This document shows positions 24,901 through 36,603 of a DNA stretch of 64,000 nucleotides, in pieces (within the stretch, counting starts at the first letter, position 1; every line of letters begins with the position of its first letter). The translations under genes were made by a program, and so were the position numbers. The stretch is from Limnomonas spitsbergensis (Eukaryota; Chlorophyta; Chlorophyceae; Chlamydomonadales): contig JAYJMM010000052.1 in the NCBI GenBank assembly GCA_037349105.1, forward strand, positions 124,001 through 188,000. Direction: 5' to 3'. The notes under the pieces were generated by a model. It searched no databases and was not told where the DNA came from. It saw nothing but the letters and a program-made list of their open reading frames with translations.

Positions 24901-27900
24901 TCTTCAACCAGAAAGGAATGATGCAGCCAATGCCTTAAGAGGTTGCGCAAATAAATACGGACCAGGCCAGCTGTGCACACTCTCTTCAATCAGAAAGGAA
25001 TGCTGCAGCAAATGCCTTAAGAGGTTGCGCAAATGAATACGGACCAGGCCTGCAGTGCACACTCTCTTCAACCAGGAAGACATGCTGCAGCAGATGCCTT
25101 AAGAGGTTAATCAAATGAATACGGACCAGGCCTGCAGTGCACACATTCTTCAAACAGGAAAGAATGCTGCAGCAAATACCTTAAGAGGTTGCGCAAATAA
25201 ATACGGACCAGGCCAGCTGTGCACACTCTCTTCAACCAGGAAGTAATACTGCAGCAAATGTCTTAAGAGGTTGCGCAAAAAAATACGGACCCGGCCAGCA
25301 GTGCACACTCTCTTCAACCAGGAAGATATGCTGCAGCAGATGCCTTAAGAGGTTGCGCAAAGGAATAGGGACCAGGCCAGCTTTGCACACTCTCTTCAAC
25401 CAGAAAGGAAAGCTGCAGCAAATGCCTGAAGAGGTTGCGCAAATGAATACATACCAGGCCAGCAGTGCACACTCTCTTCAACCAGAAAGGAATGATGCAG
25501 CCAATGCCTTAAGAGGTTGCGCAAATGAATATGGACCAAGCCAGCTGTGCACACTCTCTTCAACCAGGAAAGAATGTTGCAGCAAATGCCTTAAGAGGTT
25601 GCGCAAATGAATACGGACCAGGCCTGCAGTGCACACTCTCTTCAACCAGGAAGACATGCTGCAGCAGATGCCTTAAGAGGTTTCGCAAATGAATACGGAC
25701 CAGGCCTGCAGAGCACACTCTCTTGAACCAGGAAGACATGCTGCAGCAGATGCCTTAAGAGGTTGCGCAAAGGAATAGGGACCCGGCCAGCAGTGCACAC
25801 TCTCTTCAACCTGAAAGGAATGCTGCAGCATATGTCTTAAGAGGTTGCGCAAATAAATACAGACCAGGCCAGCAGTGCACACTCTCTTCAACCAGAAAGG
25901 AATGATGCAGCCAATGCCTTAAGAGGTTGCGCAAATGAATATGGACCAAGCCAGCTGTGCACACTCTCTTCAACCAGGAAAGAATGCTGCAGCAAATGCC
26001 TTAAGAGGTTGCGCAAATGAATACGGACCAGGCCTGCAGTGCACACTCTCTTCAAACAGGAAGACATGCTGCAGCAGATGCCTTAAGAGGTTTCGCAAAT
26101 GAATACGGACCAGGCCTGCAGTGCACACTCTCTTGAACCAGGAAGACATGCTGCAGCAGATGCCTTAAGAGGTTGCGCAAAGGAATAGGGACCCGGCCAG
26201 CAGTGCACACTCTCTTCAACCTGAAAGGAATGCTGCAGCAGATGTCTTAAGAGGTTGCGCAAATGAATACAGACCAGGCCAGCAGTGCACACTCTCTTCA
26301 ACCAGAAAGGAATGATGCAGCCAATGCCTTAAGAGGTTGCGCAAATGAATATGGACCAGGCCAGCTGTGCACACTCTCTTCAACCAGAAAGGAATGCTGC
26401 AGCAAATGCCTGAAGAGGTTGCGCAAATGAATACGGACCAGGCCAGGTGTGCACACTCTTTTTAACCAGAAAGGAATGCTGCAGCAAATGCCTTAAGAGG
26501 TTGCGCAAATGAATACGGACCAGGCCTGCAGTGCACAATCTCTTTAACCAGGAAGGAATGCTGCAGCAGATGCCTTAAGAGGTTGCGCAAATGAATACAG
26601 ACCAGGCCAGCAGTGCACAATCTTTTCAACAAGGAAGGAATGCTGCAGCAAAAGCCTTAAGAGGATGCGGAAATGAATACGGACCGGGCCAGCAGTGCAC
26701 ACTCTTTTCAACCAGGAAAAATGTTGCAGCAAATGTCCTAAGAGGTTGCGCAAATGAATACGGACCAGGCCTGCAGTGCACACTCTCTTCAACCTGAAAG
26801 GAATGCTGCAGCATATGTCTTAAGAGGTTGCGCAAATGAAAACAGACCAGGCCAGCAGTGCACACTCTCTTCAACCAGAAAGGAATGCTGCAGCAAATGC
26901 CTTAAGAGGTTGCGCAAATGAATATGGACCAGGCCAGCTGTGCACACTCTCTTCAACCAGAAAGGAATGCTGCAGCAAATGCCTGAAGAGGTTGCGCAAA
27001 TGAATACGGACCATGCCAGGTGTGCACACTCTCTTTAACCAGGAAGGAATGCTGCAGCAAATGCCTTAAGAGGTTGCGCAAATGAATACGGACCAGGCCA
27101 GCAGTGCACAATCTCTTTAACCAGGAAGGAATGCTGCAGCAAATGCCTGAAGAGGTTGCGCAAATGAATACAGACCAGGCCAGCAGTGCACACTCTCTTC
27201 AACAAGGAAGGAATGCTGCAGCAAAAGCCTTAAGAGGTTGCGCAAATGAATACGGACCGGGCCAGCAGTGCACACTCTTTTCAACCAGGAAAAAATGTTG
27301 CAGCAAATGTCCTAAGAGGTTGCGCAAATGAATACGGACCAGGCCTGCAGTGCACACTCTCTTCAACCTGAAAGGAATGCTGCAGCATATGTCTTAAGAG
27401 GTTGCGCAAATGAAAACAGACCAGGCCAGCAGTGCACACTCTCTTCAACAAGGAAGGAATGCTGCAGCAAAAGCCGTAAGAGGATGCGGAAATGAATACG
27501 GACTGGGCCAGCAGTGCACACTCTCTTCAACCAGGAAGGAATGCTGCAGCAAATGTCTTAAGAGGTTGCGCAAAGGAATACGGACCAGGCTTGCAGTGCA
27601 CACTCTCTTGAACCAGGAAGACATGTTGCAGCAGATGCCTTAAGAGGTTGCGCAAAGGAATAGGGACCCGGCCAGCAGTGCACACTCTCTTCAACCTGAA
27701 AGGAATGCTGCAGCAGATGTCTTAAGAGGTTGCGCAAATAAATACAGACCAGGCCAGCAGTGCACACTCTCTTCAACCAGAAAGGAATGATGCAGCCAAT
27801 GCCTTAAGAGGTTGCGCAAATGAATACAGACCAGGCCAGCAGTGCACACTCTCTTCAACAAGGAAGGAATGCTGCAGCAAAAGCCTTAAGAGGATGCGGA

Positions 27901-30900
27901 AATGAATACGGACCGGGCCAGCAGTGCACACTCTTTTCAACCAGGAAAAAATGTTGCAGCAAATGTCCTAAGAGGTTGCGCAAATGAATACGGACCAGGC
28001 CTGCAGTGCACACTCTCTTCAACCTGAAAGGAATGCTGCAGCATATGTCTTAAGAGGTTGCGCAAATGAAAACAGACCAGGCCAGCAGTGCACACTCTCT
28101 TCAACCAGAAAGGAATGCTGCAGCAAATGCCTTAAGAGGTTGCGCAAATGAATATGGACCAGGCCAGCTGTGCACACTCTCTTCAACCAGAAAGGAATGC
28201 TGCAGCAAATGCCTGAAGAGGTTGCGCAAATGAATACGGACCATGCCAGGTGTGCACACTCTCTTTAACCAGGAAGGAATGCTGCAGCAAATGCCTTAAG
28301 AGGTTGCGCAAATGAATACGGACCAGGCCAGCAGTGCACAATCTCTTTAACCAGGAAGGAATGCTGCAGCAAATGCCTGAAGAGGTTGCGCAAATGAATA
28401 CAGACCAGGCCAGCAGTGCACACTCTCTTCAACAAGGAAGGAATGCTGCAGCAAAAGCCGTAAGAGGATGCGGAAATGAATACGGACTGGGCCAGCAGTG
28501 CACACTCTCTTCAACCAGGAAGGAATGCTGCAGCAAATGTCTTAAGAGGTTGCGCAAAGGAATACGGACCAGGCTTGCAGTGCACACTCTCTTGAACCAG
28601 GAAGACATGTTGCAGCAGATGCCTTAAGAGGTTGCGCAAAGGAATAGGGACCCGGCCAGCAGTGCACACTCTCTTCAACCTGAAAGGAATGCTGCAGCAG
28701 ATGTCTTAAGAGGTTGCGCAAATAAATACAGACCAGGCCAGCAGTGCACACTCTCTTCAACCAGAAAGGAATGATGCAGCCAATGCCTTAAGAAGTTGCG
28801 CAAATGAATATGGACCAAGCCAACTGTGCACACTCTCTTCAACCAGGAAATAATGCTGCAGCAAATGCCTTAAGAGGTTGCGCAAATGAATACGGACCAG
28901 GCCTGCAGTGCACACTCTCTTCAACAAGGAAGACATGCTGCAGCAGATGCCTTAAGAGGTTTCGCAAATGAATACGGACCAGGCCTGCAGTGCACACTCT
29001 CTTGAACCAGGAAGACATGCTGCAGCAGATGCCTTAAGAGGTTGCGCAAAGGAATAGGGACCCGGCCAGCAGTGCACACTCTCTTCAACCTGAAAGGAAT
29101 GCTGCAGCAGATGTCTTAAGAGGTTGCGCAAATGAATACAGACCAGGCCAGCAGTGCACACTCTCTTCAACCAGAAAGGAATGATGCAGCCAATGCCTGA
29201 AGAGGTTGCGCAAATGAATATGGACCAAGCCAGCTGTGCACACTCTCTTCAACCAGGAAAGAATGCTGCAGCAAATGCCTTAAGAGGTTGCGCAAATGAA
29301 TACGGACCAGGCCTGCAGTGCACACTCTCTTCAACCAGGAAGACATGCTGCAGCAGATGCCTTAAGAGGTTTCGCAAATGAATACGGACCAGGCCTGCAG
29401 TGCACACTCTCTTGAACCAGGAAGACATGCTGCAGCAGATGCCTTAAGAGGTTGCGCAAAGGAATAGGGACCCGGCCAGCAGTGCACACTCTCTTCAACC
29501 TGAAAGGAATGCTGCAGCAGATGTCTTAAGAGGTTGCGCAAATGAATACAGACCAGGCCAGCAGTGCACACTCTCTTCAACCAGAAAGGAATGATGCAGC
29601 CAATGCCTGAAGAGGTTGCGCAAATGAATATGGACCAAGCCAGCTGTGCACACTCTCTTCAACCAGGAAAGAATGCTGCAGCAAATGCCTTAAGAGGTTG
29701 CGCAAATGAATACGGACCAGGCCTGCAGTGCACACTCTCTTCAACCGGGAAGACATGCTGCAGCAGATGCCTTAAGAGGTTTCGCAAATGAATACGGACC
29801 AGTACTGCAGTGCACACTCTCTTGAACCAGGAAGACATGCTGCAGCAGATGCCTTAAGAGGTTGCGCAAAGGAATAGGGACCCGGCCAGCAGTGCACACT
29901 CTCTTCAACCTGAAAGGAATGCTGCAGCAGATGTCTTAAGAGGTTGCGCAAATGAATACAGACCAGGCCAGCAGTGCACACTCTCTTCAACCAGAAAGGA
30001 ATGATGCAGCCAATGCCTTAAGAGGTTGCGCAAATGAATATGGACCAGGCCAGCTGTGCACACTCTCTTCAACCAGGAAGGAATGCTGCAGCAAATGCCT
30101 GAAGAGGTTGCGCAAATGAATACAAACCAGGCCAGCTGTGCACACTCTCTTCAACCAGAAAGGAATGATGTAGCCAATGCCTTAAGAGGTTGCGCAAATG
30201 AAAATGGACCAGGCCAGCTGTGCACACTCTGTTCAACCAGAAAGGAATGCTGCAGCAAATGCCTGAAGAGGTTGCGCAAATGAATACGGACCATGCCAGG
30301 TGTGCACACTCTCTTTAACCAGGAAGGAATGCTGCAGCAAATGCCTTAAGAGGTTGCGCAAATGAATACGGACCAGGCCAGCAGTGCACAATCTCTTTAA
30401 CCAGGAAAGAATGCTGCAGCAAATGCCTGAAGAGGTTGCGCAAATGAATACAGACCAGGCCAGCAGTGCACAATCTCTTCAACAAGGAAGGAATGATGCA
30501 GCAAAAGCCGTAAGAGGATGCGGAAATGAATACGGACTGGGCCAGCAGTGCACACTCTCTTCAACCAGGAAGGAATGCTGCAGCAAATGTCTTAAGAGGT
30601 TGCGCAAATGAATACGGACCAGGCCTGCAGTGCACACTCTCTTCAACCAGAAGGGAATGCTGCAGCAAATGCCTTAAGAGGTTGCGCAAATAAATACAGA
30701 CCAGGCCAGCTGTGCACACTCTCTTCAACCAGGAGGAATACTGCAGCAAATGTCTTAAGAGGTTGCGCAAATAAATACGGACCCGGCCAGCAGTGCACAC
30801 TCTCTTCAACCTGGAAGACATGCTGCAGCAAATATCTTAAGAGGTTGCGCAAATAAATATGGACCTGGCCAGCAGTGCACACTCTCTTCAACCAGGAAGA

Positions 30901-31528
30901 CATGCTGCAACAGATGCCTTAAGAGGTTGCGCAAAGGAATAGGGACCAGGCCAGCTGTGCACACTCTCTTCAACCAGAAAGGAATGATGCAGCCAATGCC
31001 TTAAGAGGTTGCGCAAATGAAAATGGACCAGGCCAGCTGTGCACACTCTCTTCAACCAGAAGGGAATGCTGCAGCAAATGCCTTAAGAGGTTGCGCAAAG
31101 GAATACGGACCAGACCAGCAGTGCTTATTCTCTTCAACAAGGAAGGAATGCTGCAGCAAATGCCTGAAAAGGATGTGGAATTGAATACGGACCGGGCCAG
31201 CAGTGCACACTCTCTTCAACCAGGAAGGAAAGCTGCAGCAGATGTCTTAAGTGGTTGCGCAATTGAATACGGACCGGGCCAGCAGTGCACACTCTCTTCT
31301 ACCAGGAAGGAATGATGCAGCAAATGTCTGAAGAGGTTGCGCAAATGAATATGGACCATGCCAGCAGTGCACACTCTCTTCAACCAGGAAGGAATAATGC
31401 AGCAAATGCCCTAAGAGGTTGCGCAAAAGAATACGGACCAGGCCAGGTGTGAACACTCTCTTCAACCAGGAAAGAATGCTGCAGCAAATGCCTTAAGAGG
31501 TTGCGCAAATGAATACGGACCGGACCAG
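12912..31528. repeat. 82 bp satellite array, 18.6 kb, about 227 monomers
   Basis: Monomer landmarks, in order: GTGCACACTCTCTTCAACCA, GGAATGCTGCAGCAAATGCC, TTAAGAGGTTGCGCAAATGA, ATACGGACCAGGCC. Monomers differ at a limited set of positions (for example AGGAAGG/AGAAAGG, GCTGCAG/GATGCAG, GAATACGG/GAATAGGG). Variant monomers recur in order at spacings that are multiples of 82: 410, 492, 574, 1230, 2214 and 8282 bp. That indicates several layers of higher-order duplication. Each consensus monomer has four 6-bp palindromes (GTGCAC, CTGCAG, CTTAAG, TGCGCA). No gene is credible inside; the many 60-97 codon open frames span three monomers and repeat with the array. A (GGATT)n-like stretch borders its left end at 12879-12905. 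Confidence 0.97.
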
Positions 31529-31583
31529 TAAAAGTACGTTACAAGGGAGATTGATGGCTGCGGATGTAAAGAAATGAGAAGAG

Positions 31584-31628
31584 GCTTCAAACGATAACTT
31601 GTCGATGGAAAGCATTGAGTGTATCTCT
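31584..31628 (+). CDS. Possible 15-codon exon right of the satellite
   Basis: The open frame ASNDNLSMESIECIS, phase 0, ends at a consensus donor (TCT|GTGAGTATC) and is preceded by AGAAGAG. The donor is good but the acceptor lacks a pyrimidine tract. If real, the satellite would sit in or beside a very long intron. Low confidence. Confidence 0.2.
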
Positions 31629-31682
31629 GTGAGTATCATACGCATGAATGATGTGGCGACATTAGACGGTGGTGAGCTTTCT

Positions 31683-32115
31683 ATCGCCGCGGAAGTAGGG
31701 AAATCACCGCGGAAGTGAGGAAATCAACGCGGAAGTGGGGAAATCAACGCGGAAGTGGGGAAATCAACGCGGAAGTAGGAAATCACCGCGGAAGTGGGGA
31801 AATCACTGCAGAAGTATGAGAATCAATTCACCACTGTTGATTGTCAACAGTGACGGTAGAATTTCGACAGCGGCTGTTGCGAATCTCAACGGTGACGGTA
31901 CTATTTCGACAGCGGCTGTCGCGATTTGACAGGAGAAGTCCGACAGGCGCTGTTGATTACCAACAGTCACGGTTTACGGGCAACAGCCGCTGTTGATAGA
32001 GTACCGTCACTGTTGGGATTCGACAGTTGAGAAGTGATTTCATACTTCTGAATTGATTCTCATACATCTGAAGTGTTTTTCATCGTTACGCGTTGATTCT
32101 CATACTTCTGCGGTG
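31683..32115. repeat. Large imperfect inverted repeat with inner 20 bp repeats
   Basis: The left part has six to seven tandem units of GGAAATCAACGCGGAAGTGG (31683-31815). It then reads AGTATGAGAATCAATTC, CAACAGTGACGGTA and CGACAGCGGCTGTTG. The right part contains the reverse complements in mirrored order: CAACAGCCGCTGTTG, TACCGTCACTGTTG, GAATTGATTCTCATAC and CGTTGATTCTCATACTTCTG. The centre lies near 31935. The arms are diverged but clearly related. It resembles a foldback or MITE-like element. Confidence 0.7.
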
Positions 32116-32162
32116 ATAAGAAGCCCACAGCCGACTTCTGCTTTACCATACAGTGCCTACGT

Positions 32163-32633
32163 ATGACATCGCCCACAGAGACGCCCTCATGGCTTTTCCT
32201 CAACGAGATATCGTATGAACCCTTGCGCACATTGTTGCAAAGTAAATCGAAGGTGTACTGGTTGCAAGTTTTTCGCATTGATGGTTCCAAAAGTGTCTCT
32301 GAAAACAAGGCAGCTGTCGCCCTAGAATTGATGAAGACACTAGACGCCAACCGTGATGACTCCAATGAACAGTGTGTCGCACCCACCTGGAATCAAAGCT
32401 TGGATGTGAGGTACGCTGCTGCCAGCATCGTCATGGCCGCTACTGAGACAACACAACTCCGTTGCCCCACTCGCGAAAACTCCGCCGGTGACCACACGAA
32501 AGAAGTATCGCCCGCCGTGTCTCTCACGACTTCCGGACTGACACGAGACTCGCGTCTTTATATAAATCCCAGAGTAGTTAAGGCCGTTTCACCAAGGGAG
32601 TTGAACCCAAAGAACGTTAACATCATTTCATAG
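32163..32633 (+). CDS. Hypothetical ORF, 156 codons
   Basis: An ATG-to-stop open frame starting MTSPTETPSWLFLNEISYEP sits directly to the right of the inverted repeat. The composition is ordinary and no domain is recognised. The right arm of the inverted repeat ends 50 bp before the ATG, so the two could belong to one mobile element, but nothing proves this. It could equally be a chance frame. Confidence 0.25.
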   Translation: MTSPTETPSWLFLNEISYEPLRTLLQSKSKVYWLQVFRIDGSKSVSENKAAVALELMKTLDANRDDSNEQCVAPTWNQSLDVRYAAASIVMAATETTQLRCPTRENSAGDHTKEVSPAVSLTTSGLTRDSRLYINPRVVKAVSPRELNPKNVNIIS

Positions 32634-32814
32634 GCAGACTAACACAACATTTACTATTGAAAAGTGATCAGTTACGATTATGACTAGGCCTTGAAGATTA
32701 GAGCAACAAAGCACCGTCCATAGACCGAACAAGGCTATGTTGTCACTAGCCTAATGCCTGGCGGTTGGAGATGATCTGGCCGCTTACAAATACATACCGG
32801 AAGGTCTAGAAGCA

Positions 32815-34615
32815 ATGCCGCACTATCAACCTGAAGAAATGCCGCACACACTGAATAAATAACGCACAACTTGAGAAAATGCCTCACAGCTGGGAGGAAT
32901 GCTGCACAACCTAGAGGAATGCCGCACAGCCTGGGAAAATGCCACACAGCCGGGAGGTATGCCGCACAACCTGAAGACATGCTGCACAGCCTGAGAAAAT
33001 TCCGCACAGCCGGGAGGAATGCCGCACAACCTGAAGAAATGCCTCACAGCCTGAGAAAATATCTCTCAGCCGGGAGAAATGCCGCACAACCTGAAAGAAT
33101 GCCTCACAGCCTGGAGTAATGCCGCACACCCTAAGGAATGCCTCACAGCCGGGAATACCGCACAACCTGAAGGAATGCCTCACAGCCTGAGAAACTTGCT
33201 GACAGCCGTGACAAATGCCGCACAACCTGAAGGAATGCCTTACAGCCAGAGAAAATGCCTCACAACAGGTTGGAATGTTGCACAACCTGAGGGAATGTTG
33301 CACAGCCTGAGAAAATGTCGCACAGCTGGGAGGAATGCCGCGCAACCGGAAGGAAAGTCTTACAGCCTGAGAAAATGCCTCACAGCTGGGAGTAATGCCG
33401 CACAACGTGAAGGAATGCCTCACAGCCAGAGAAAATGCCGCACAACAGGTTGGAATGCCGCACAACCTTAAGGAATGCCTCACAGCCTGAGAAAATGATG
33501 CACAGCTGGGAGGAATGCCGCACAACCTGAAGAAATGCTGCACAGCCTGAGAAACTTGCTGACAGCCGGGAGAAATGCCACACAACCTGGAGGAATGCCG
33601 CACAGCCTAAGAAATGCCTCACAGCCGGGAGGAATACCGCACAACCTGAAGAAATGCCTCACAGCCAGAGAAAATGCCTCACAGCCAGGAGGAATGCCGC
33701 ACAACCTGAAGAAATGCTGCACAGCCTGAGAAAATGCCGCACAGCACGGAGGAATGCCGCACAACCTGGAGGAATGCCTCACAGCCTGAGAAAATGCCGC
33801 ACAGCCGGGAGGAATGCCGGACAACCTGAAGGGATGCGTTTCGACCTGAGAAACTTGCTGACAGCCGGGAGGAATGCCGCACAACCTGGAGGAATGCCTC
33901 ACAGCCTGAGAAATGCCTCACAGCCGGGAGGAATGCAGCACAACCTGAAGAAATGCCACACAGCCTGAGAAGATGCCACACAGCCGGGAGGAATGCAGCA
34001 CAACCTGATGAATTGCCACACAGCTGGTAGGAATGCCGCACAGCTGGGAGGAATGCCGCACAACCTGATGAATTGCCTCACAGCTGGTAGGAATGCCGCA
34101 CAGCTGGGAGGAATGCCGCACAACCTGAGAAATGCCTCACAGCTGGTAGGAATGCTGCACAGCTGGGAGGAATGCCGCACAACCTGAGAAATGCCTCACA
34201 GCTGGGAGGAATGCCTCACAGCTGGGGGGAATGCCGCACAGCTGGGAGGAATGCCGCACAACCTGAGAAATGCCTCACAGCTGGGAGGAATGCCGCACAG
34301 CTGGGAGGAATGCCGCACAACCTGAGAAATGCCTCACAGCTGGGAGGAATGCCACACAACCTGAAGAAATGCTGCACAGCCTGAGAAAACGCCTCCTAGC
34401 CGGGAGGAATGCTGCACAACCTGAAGAAATGCCACTCAGCCTGAGAAAATGCCTCACAACCGGGTGGAATGCTGCACAACCTGAAGAATTGCCACACAGC
34501 CTGAGAAAATGCCTCACAACCGGGAGGAATGCTGCACAACCTGAAGAATAACCACACAGCCTTAGAAAATGCCTCACAGCCGGGAGGAATGCTACACACC
34601 TTGGAGGAGTGCCTC
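32815..34615. repeat. 20 bp tandem repeat arranged in 60 bp units, 1.8 kb
   Basis: The basic 20-mer is of the type CTGAAGAAATGCCGCACAAC, alternating with CTGAGAAAATGCCTCACAGC and CGGGAGGAATGCCGCACAAC to give a 60 bp unit. About 90 basic copies. Since 60 is divisible by three, both strands show long open frames (up to 230 codons on the minus strand, 32911-33603) with 20-residue periodicity. I treat these as artefacts. Confidence 0.93.
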
Positions 34616-34619
34616 ATGC

Positions 34620-35035
34620 AAGCAAGCCGGCCAGCAGCTCTAGGCAGGTGCGCAAGCTGGGCAGTAGCGCCATGCTGGCGTCATAGCGTGGCAGCATGTC
34701 CAGGCTCCACTCTGGTGCGCAAGTAATCTAGCCAGCAGTACAAGGCCTGTGCGCAATCTGGGCAGCAGGTCCATGCGGGCGCGGAAGCTTGACAACAGGA
34801 CTAGTCTGGCGCATAAGCAAGCAGTCATGCAGGTCCAGGATGGGGCATAACCTGGGCAGATGGTCTATGCTGGCGTGGAAGCTTGGCAGCACGTCCAGGC
34901 TGACGCGGCAACAGGTCTAGGCTGGCGCGCAGTACTACGATGGTGCGCAAGTTGGGCAGCAGGTCCATGTGGTCGCGAAAGCTCGGCAGCACGTCCAGAC
35001 TGACGCGAAAGCAATTTAGCCAGCAGCTCAAGTAA
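34620..35035. repeat. Degenerate minisatellite (GCGCAAGCTTGGCAGCAGGTCC)
   Basis: Units of about 40 bp built on GGCAGCAGGTCCAGGCTGGC and GCGCAAGCTNGG, strongly diverged. It follows directly on the 20/60 bp array. Confidence 0.65.
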
Positions 35036-35079
35036 TCCAACTGTAGTCAGGGCATATGACATCCGCCATCGTTAAATAC

Positions 35080-35097
35080 AATATATATATATATGTA
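35080..35097. repeat. (TA)n microsatellite
   Basis: A short ATATATATATAT run. Confidence 0.8.
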
Positions 35098-35179
35098 CAA
35101 GTCACGACGTTATACTTTGAAACAAGGCAAAGCCAGCGAACGCGCAAACTGTTGGGGCAAAGACGGAAAGAGTGGGCAT

Positions 35180-35370
35180 TCCGCTACTCGGCTACTCGGC
35201 TGTTGTTTTTTCGCTGTTGAAAGAGCGCTCAAAGGTACAGCACAGTTATCAACAGCGAACGCAAATTTCAACAGTGGAAATCAGTAATGGACAGCGCGCT
35301 GTCGATTTCAACAGTTCGCGAAAGTAGGATAGGGACACAGCGGTTCTATGGGTCGGACCCCTCTAATAGT
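35180..35370 (-). mobile_element. Palindrome-rich element, inverted copy 2
   Basis: Reverse complement relative of 8958-9190. It ends on the plus strand with AGTAGGATAGGGACACAGCG ... GTCGGACCCCTCT and contains several CAACAGC/GCTGTTG motifs. To its right the 46 bp unit (AGTGCAGCCCTGCGCC...) reappears in direct, not inverted, orientation relative to the first locus. Confidence 0.45.
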
Positions 35371-35504
35371 GCAGCCCTGCGCCATCCCCTCTCCTTACAC
35401 AGTTCCCCTTTGTATTGCAGCCCTGCTCTCCCTGCGCCTGATCGATTCCTACCCCTTTCGCCCTGTCGGTCCCGGCCTGCATACCCTCTGCACATCAGCC
35501 CTTA

Positions 35505-35660
35505 TTTTCCCCCTTCATGGAGCGAGAAAGGCCGATTTTGTCGGCCCAGAGGCGGGTGGCTCTGGTGACCAGGTCCCTGTAAAAAAAACGCATAGCTGAG
35601 GTGTAAGGGCCGAGCTGCATGATGAGAGTGTGAGCTATGTCATAGATCATGGGAAGGGAT
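35505..35660 (-). CDS. Candidate coding exon, unknown protein
   Basis: The minus-strand open frame reads MIYDIAHTLIMQLGPYTSAM, then RFFYRDLVTRATRLWADKIG and LSRSMKG. It has a helical, protein-like composition, unlike the simple repeats nearby. A possible acceptor (TTTTTTTACAG) inside the frame at about 35580 suggests an alternative start with RDLVTRATRLW. No family recognised. It could be an exon or a fragment of a mobile-element protein. Confidence 0.3.
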
Positions 35661-36603
35661 GTGTGTGTGTGTGCATTATGGCCGCTGTGTGCCATGGCCA
35701 GGCCGAAGACTTCAGTACAGAAATTTGCCTTTAGACTTGGATGTGCCTTGCTCGTTTGAAGTAGAGCCTTAAGTCGTAGATATGACGTTGTACAAACATA
35801 TCGCTATTGTCGAGAACTGCCTTCTCTGGGAGGATCTGGGGAATTAAAAGTATGCTATTTATTTGGGGAGGTGTTTTCCTTTTTGCTCCTTTTTTTGCTT
35901 TCTGTCAGGCTATAATCTAAACTTCGGGGAACCTTCATACTGCTCTTCCTTGTAAGGGATGGTTACTTGGCGTCGTTCGTCCCTCTCCCTTTTCTTTTCC
36001 CTTCTGGCATAAGTTTCGTACTGCCAACTGACTTTTGGGCGCCCATTTCTTGTGTAGTGCCATGAGGTGTAATTATATCGAATTATCGACGTGTAATTAT
36101 ATTGACTCATGGAATAGGCCTTTGCGATAGCAATGTAGTCATTACTGACTCTCTGATTGTAAATCAGCTCGATAAATATAGATAGGGTATACCTCGCCCA
36201 AAACTGGCAAGCTCGGATGGACCAGCCGCACGTGGGCTGAGTGGTCCAGAGGCTTGATCTCTAATCCTGTCCAAGCTCTTGTGTCAAGTCCGGCACAACC
36301 ACGCCTGCCCATGACACGAATGCCTACAACAGGCAAGACCACATTAGTTAAGACTGTTGGCTACGGTGAGAGCGGGGCATCGATCAAGGCATAACAACAT
36401 AAGCATTGGGGTATCCAAGCGTTAGCATGACAACATTAGCACTGGGGTATCCAGGCATCCATGTATCAGCACTGGTGCATCCACATAAGCATAAGCATTG
36501 GGACATCAAGGCATCTGCATTGCGGCACTAGCTCGTTGTTCTGACTATGGCTTGTGTCATTGACTCGAGATCTCAGATTTGACTGAAGACAGTAAAGACT
36601 TAC

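Noticed and set aside
12912..31528. Possible CRISPR array because of regular repeats
   Set aside because: There are no unique spacers. The whole 82 bp unit repeats, and the context is eukaryotic.
36232..36306. tRNA-Ser/Leu-like sequence on the plus strand (GGGCTGAGTGGTCCAGAGGC ... GTGTCAAGTCC)
   Set aside because: A-box and B-box-like words are present, but I could not pair an acceptor stem or a proper anticodon stem. It may be a tRNA-derived relic at most.
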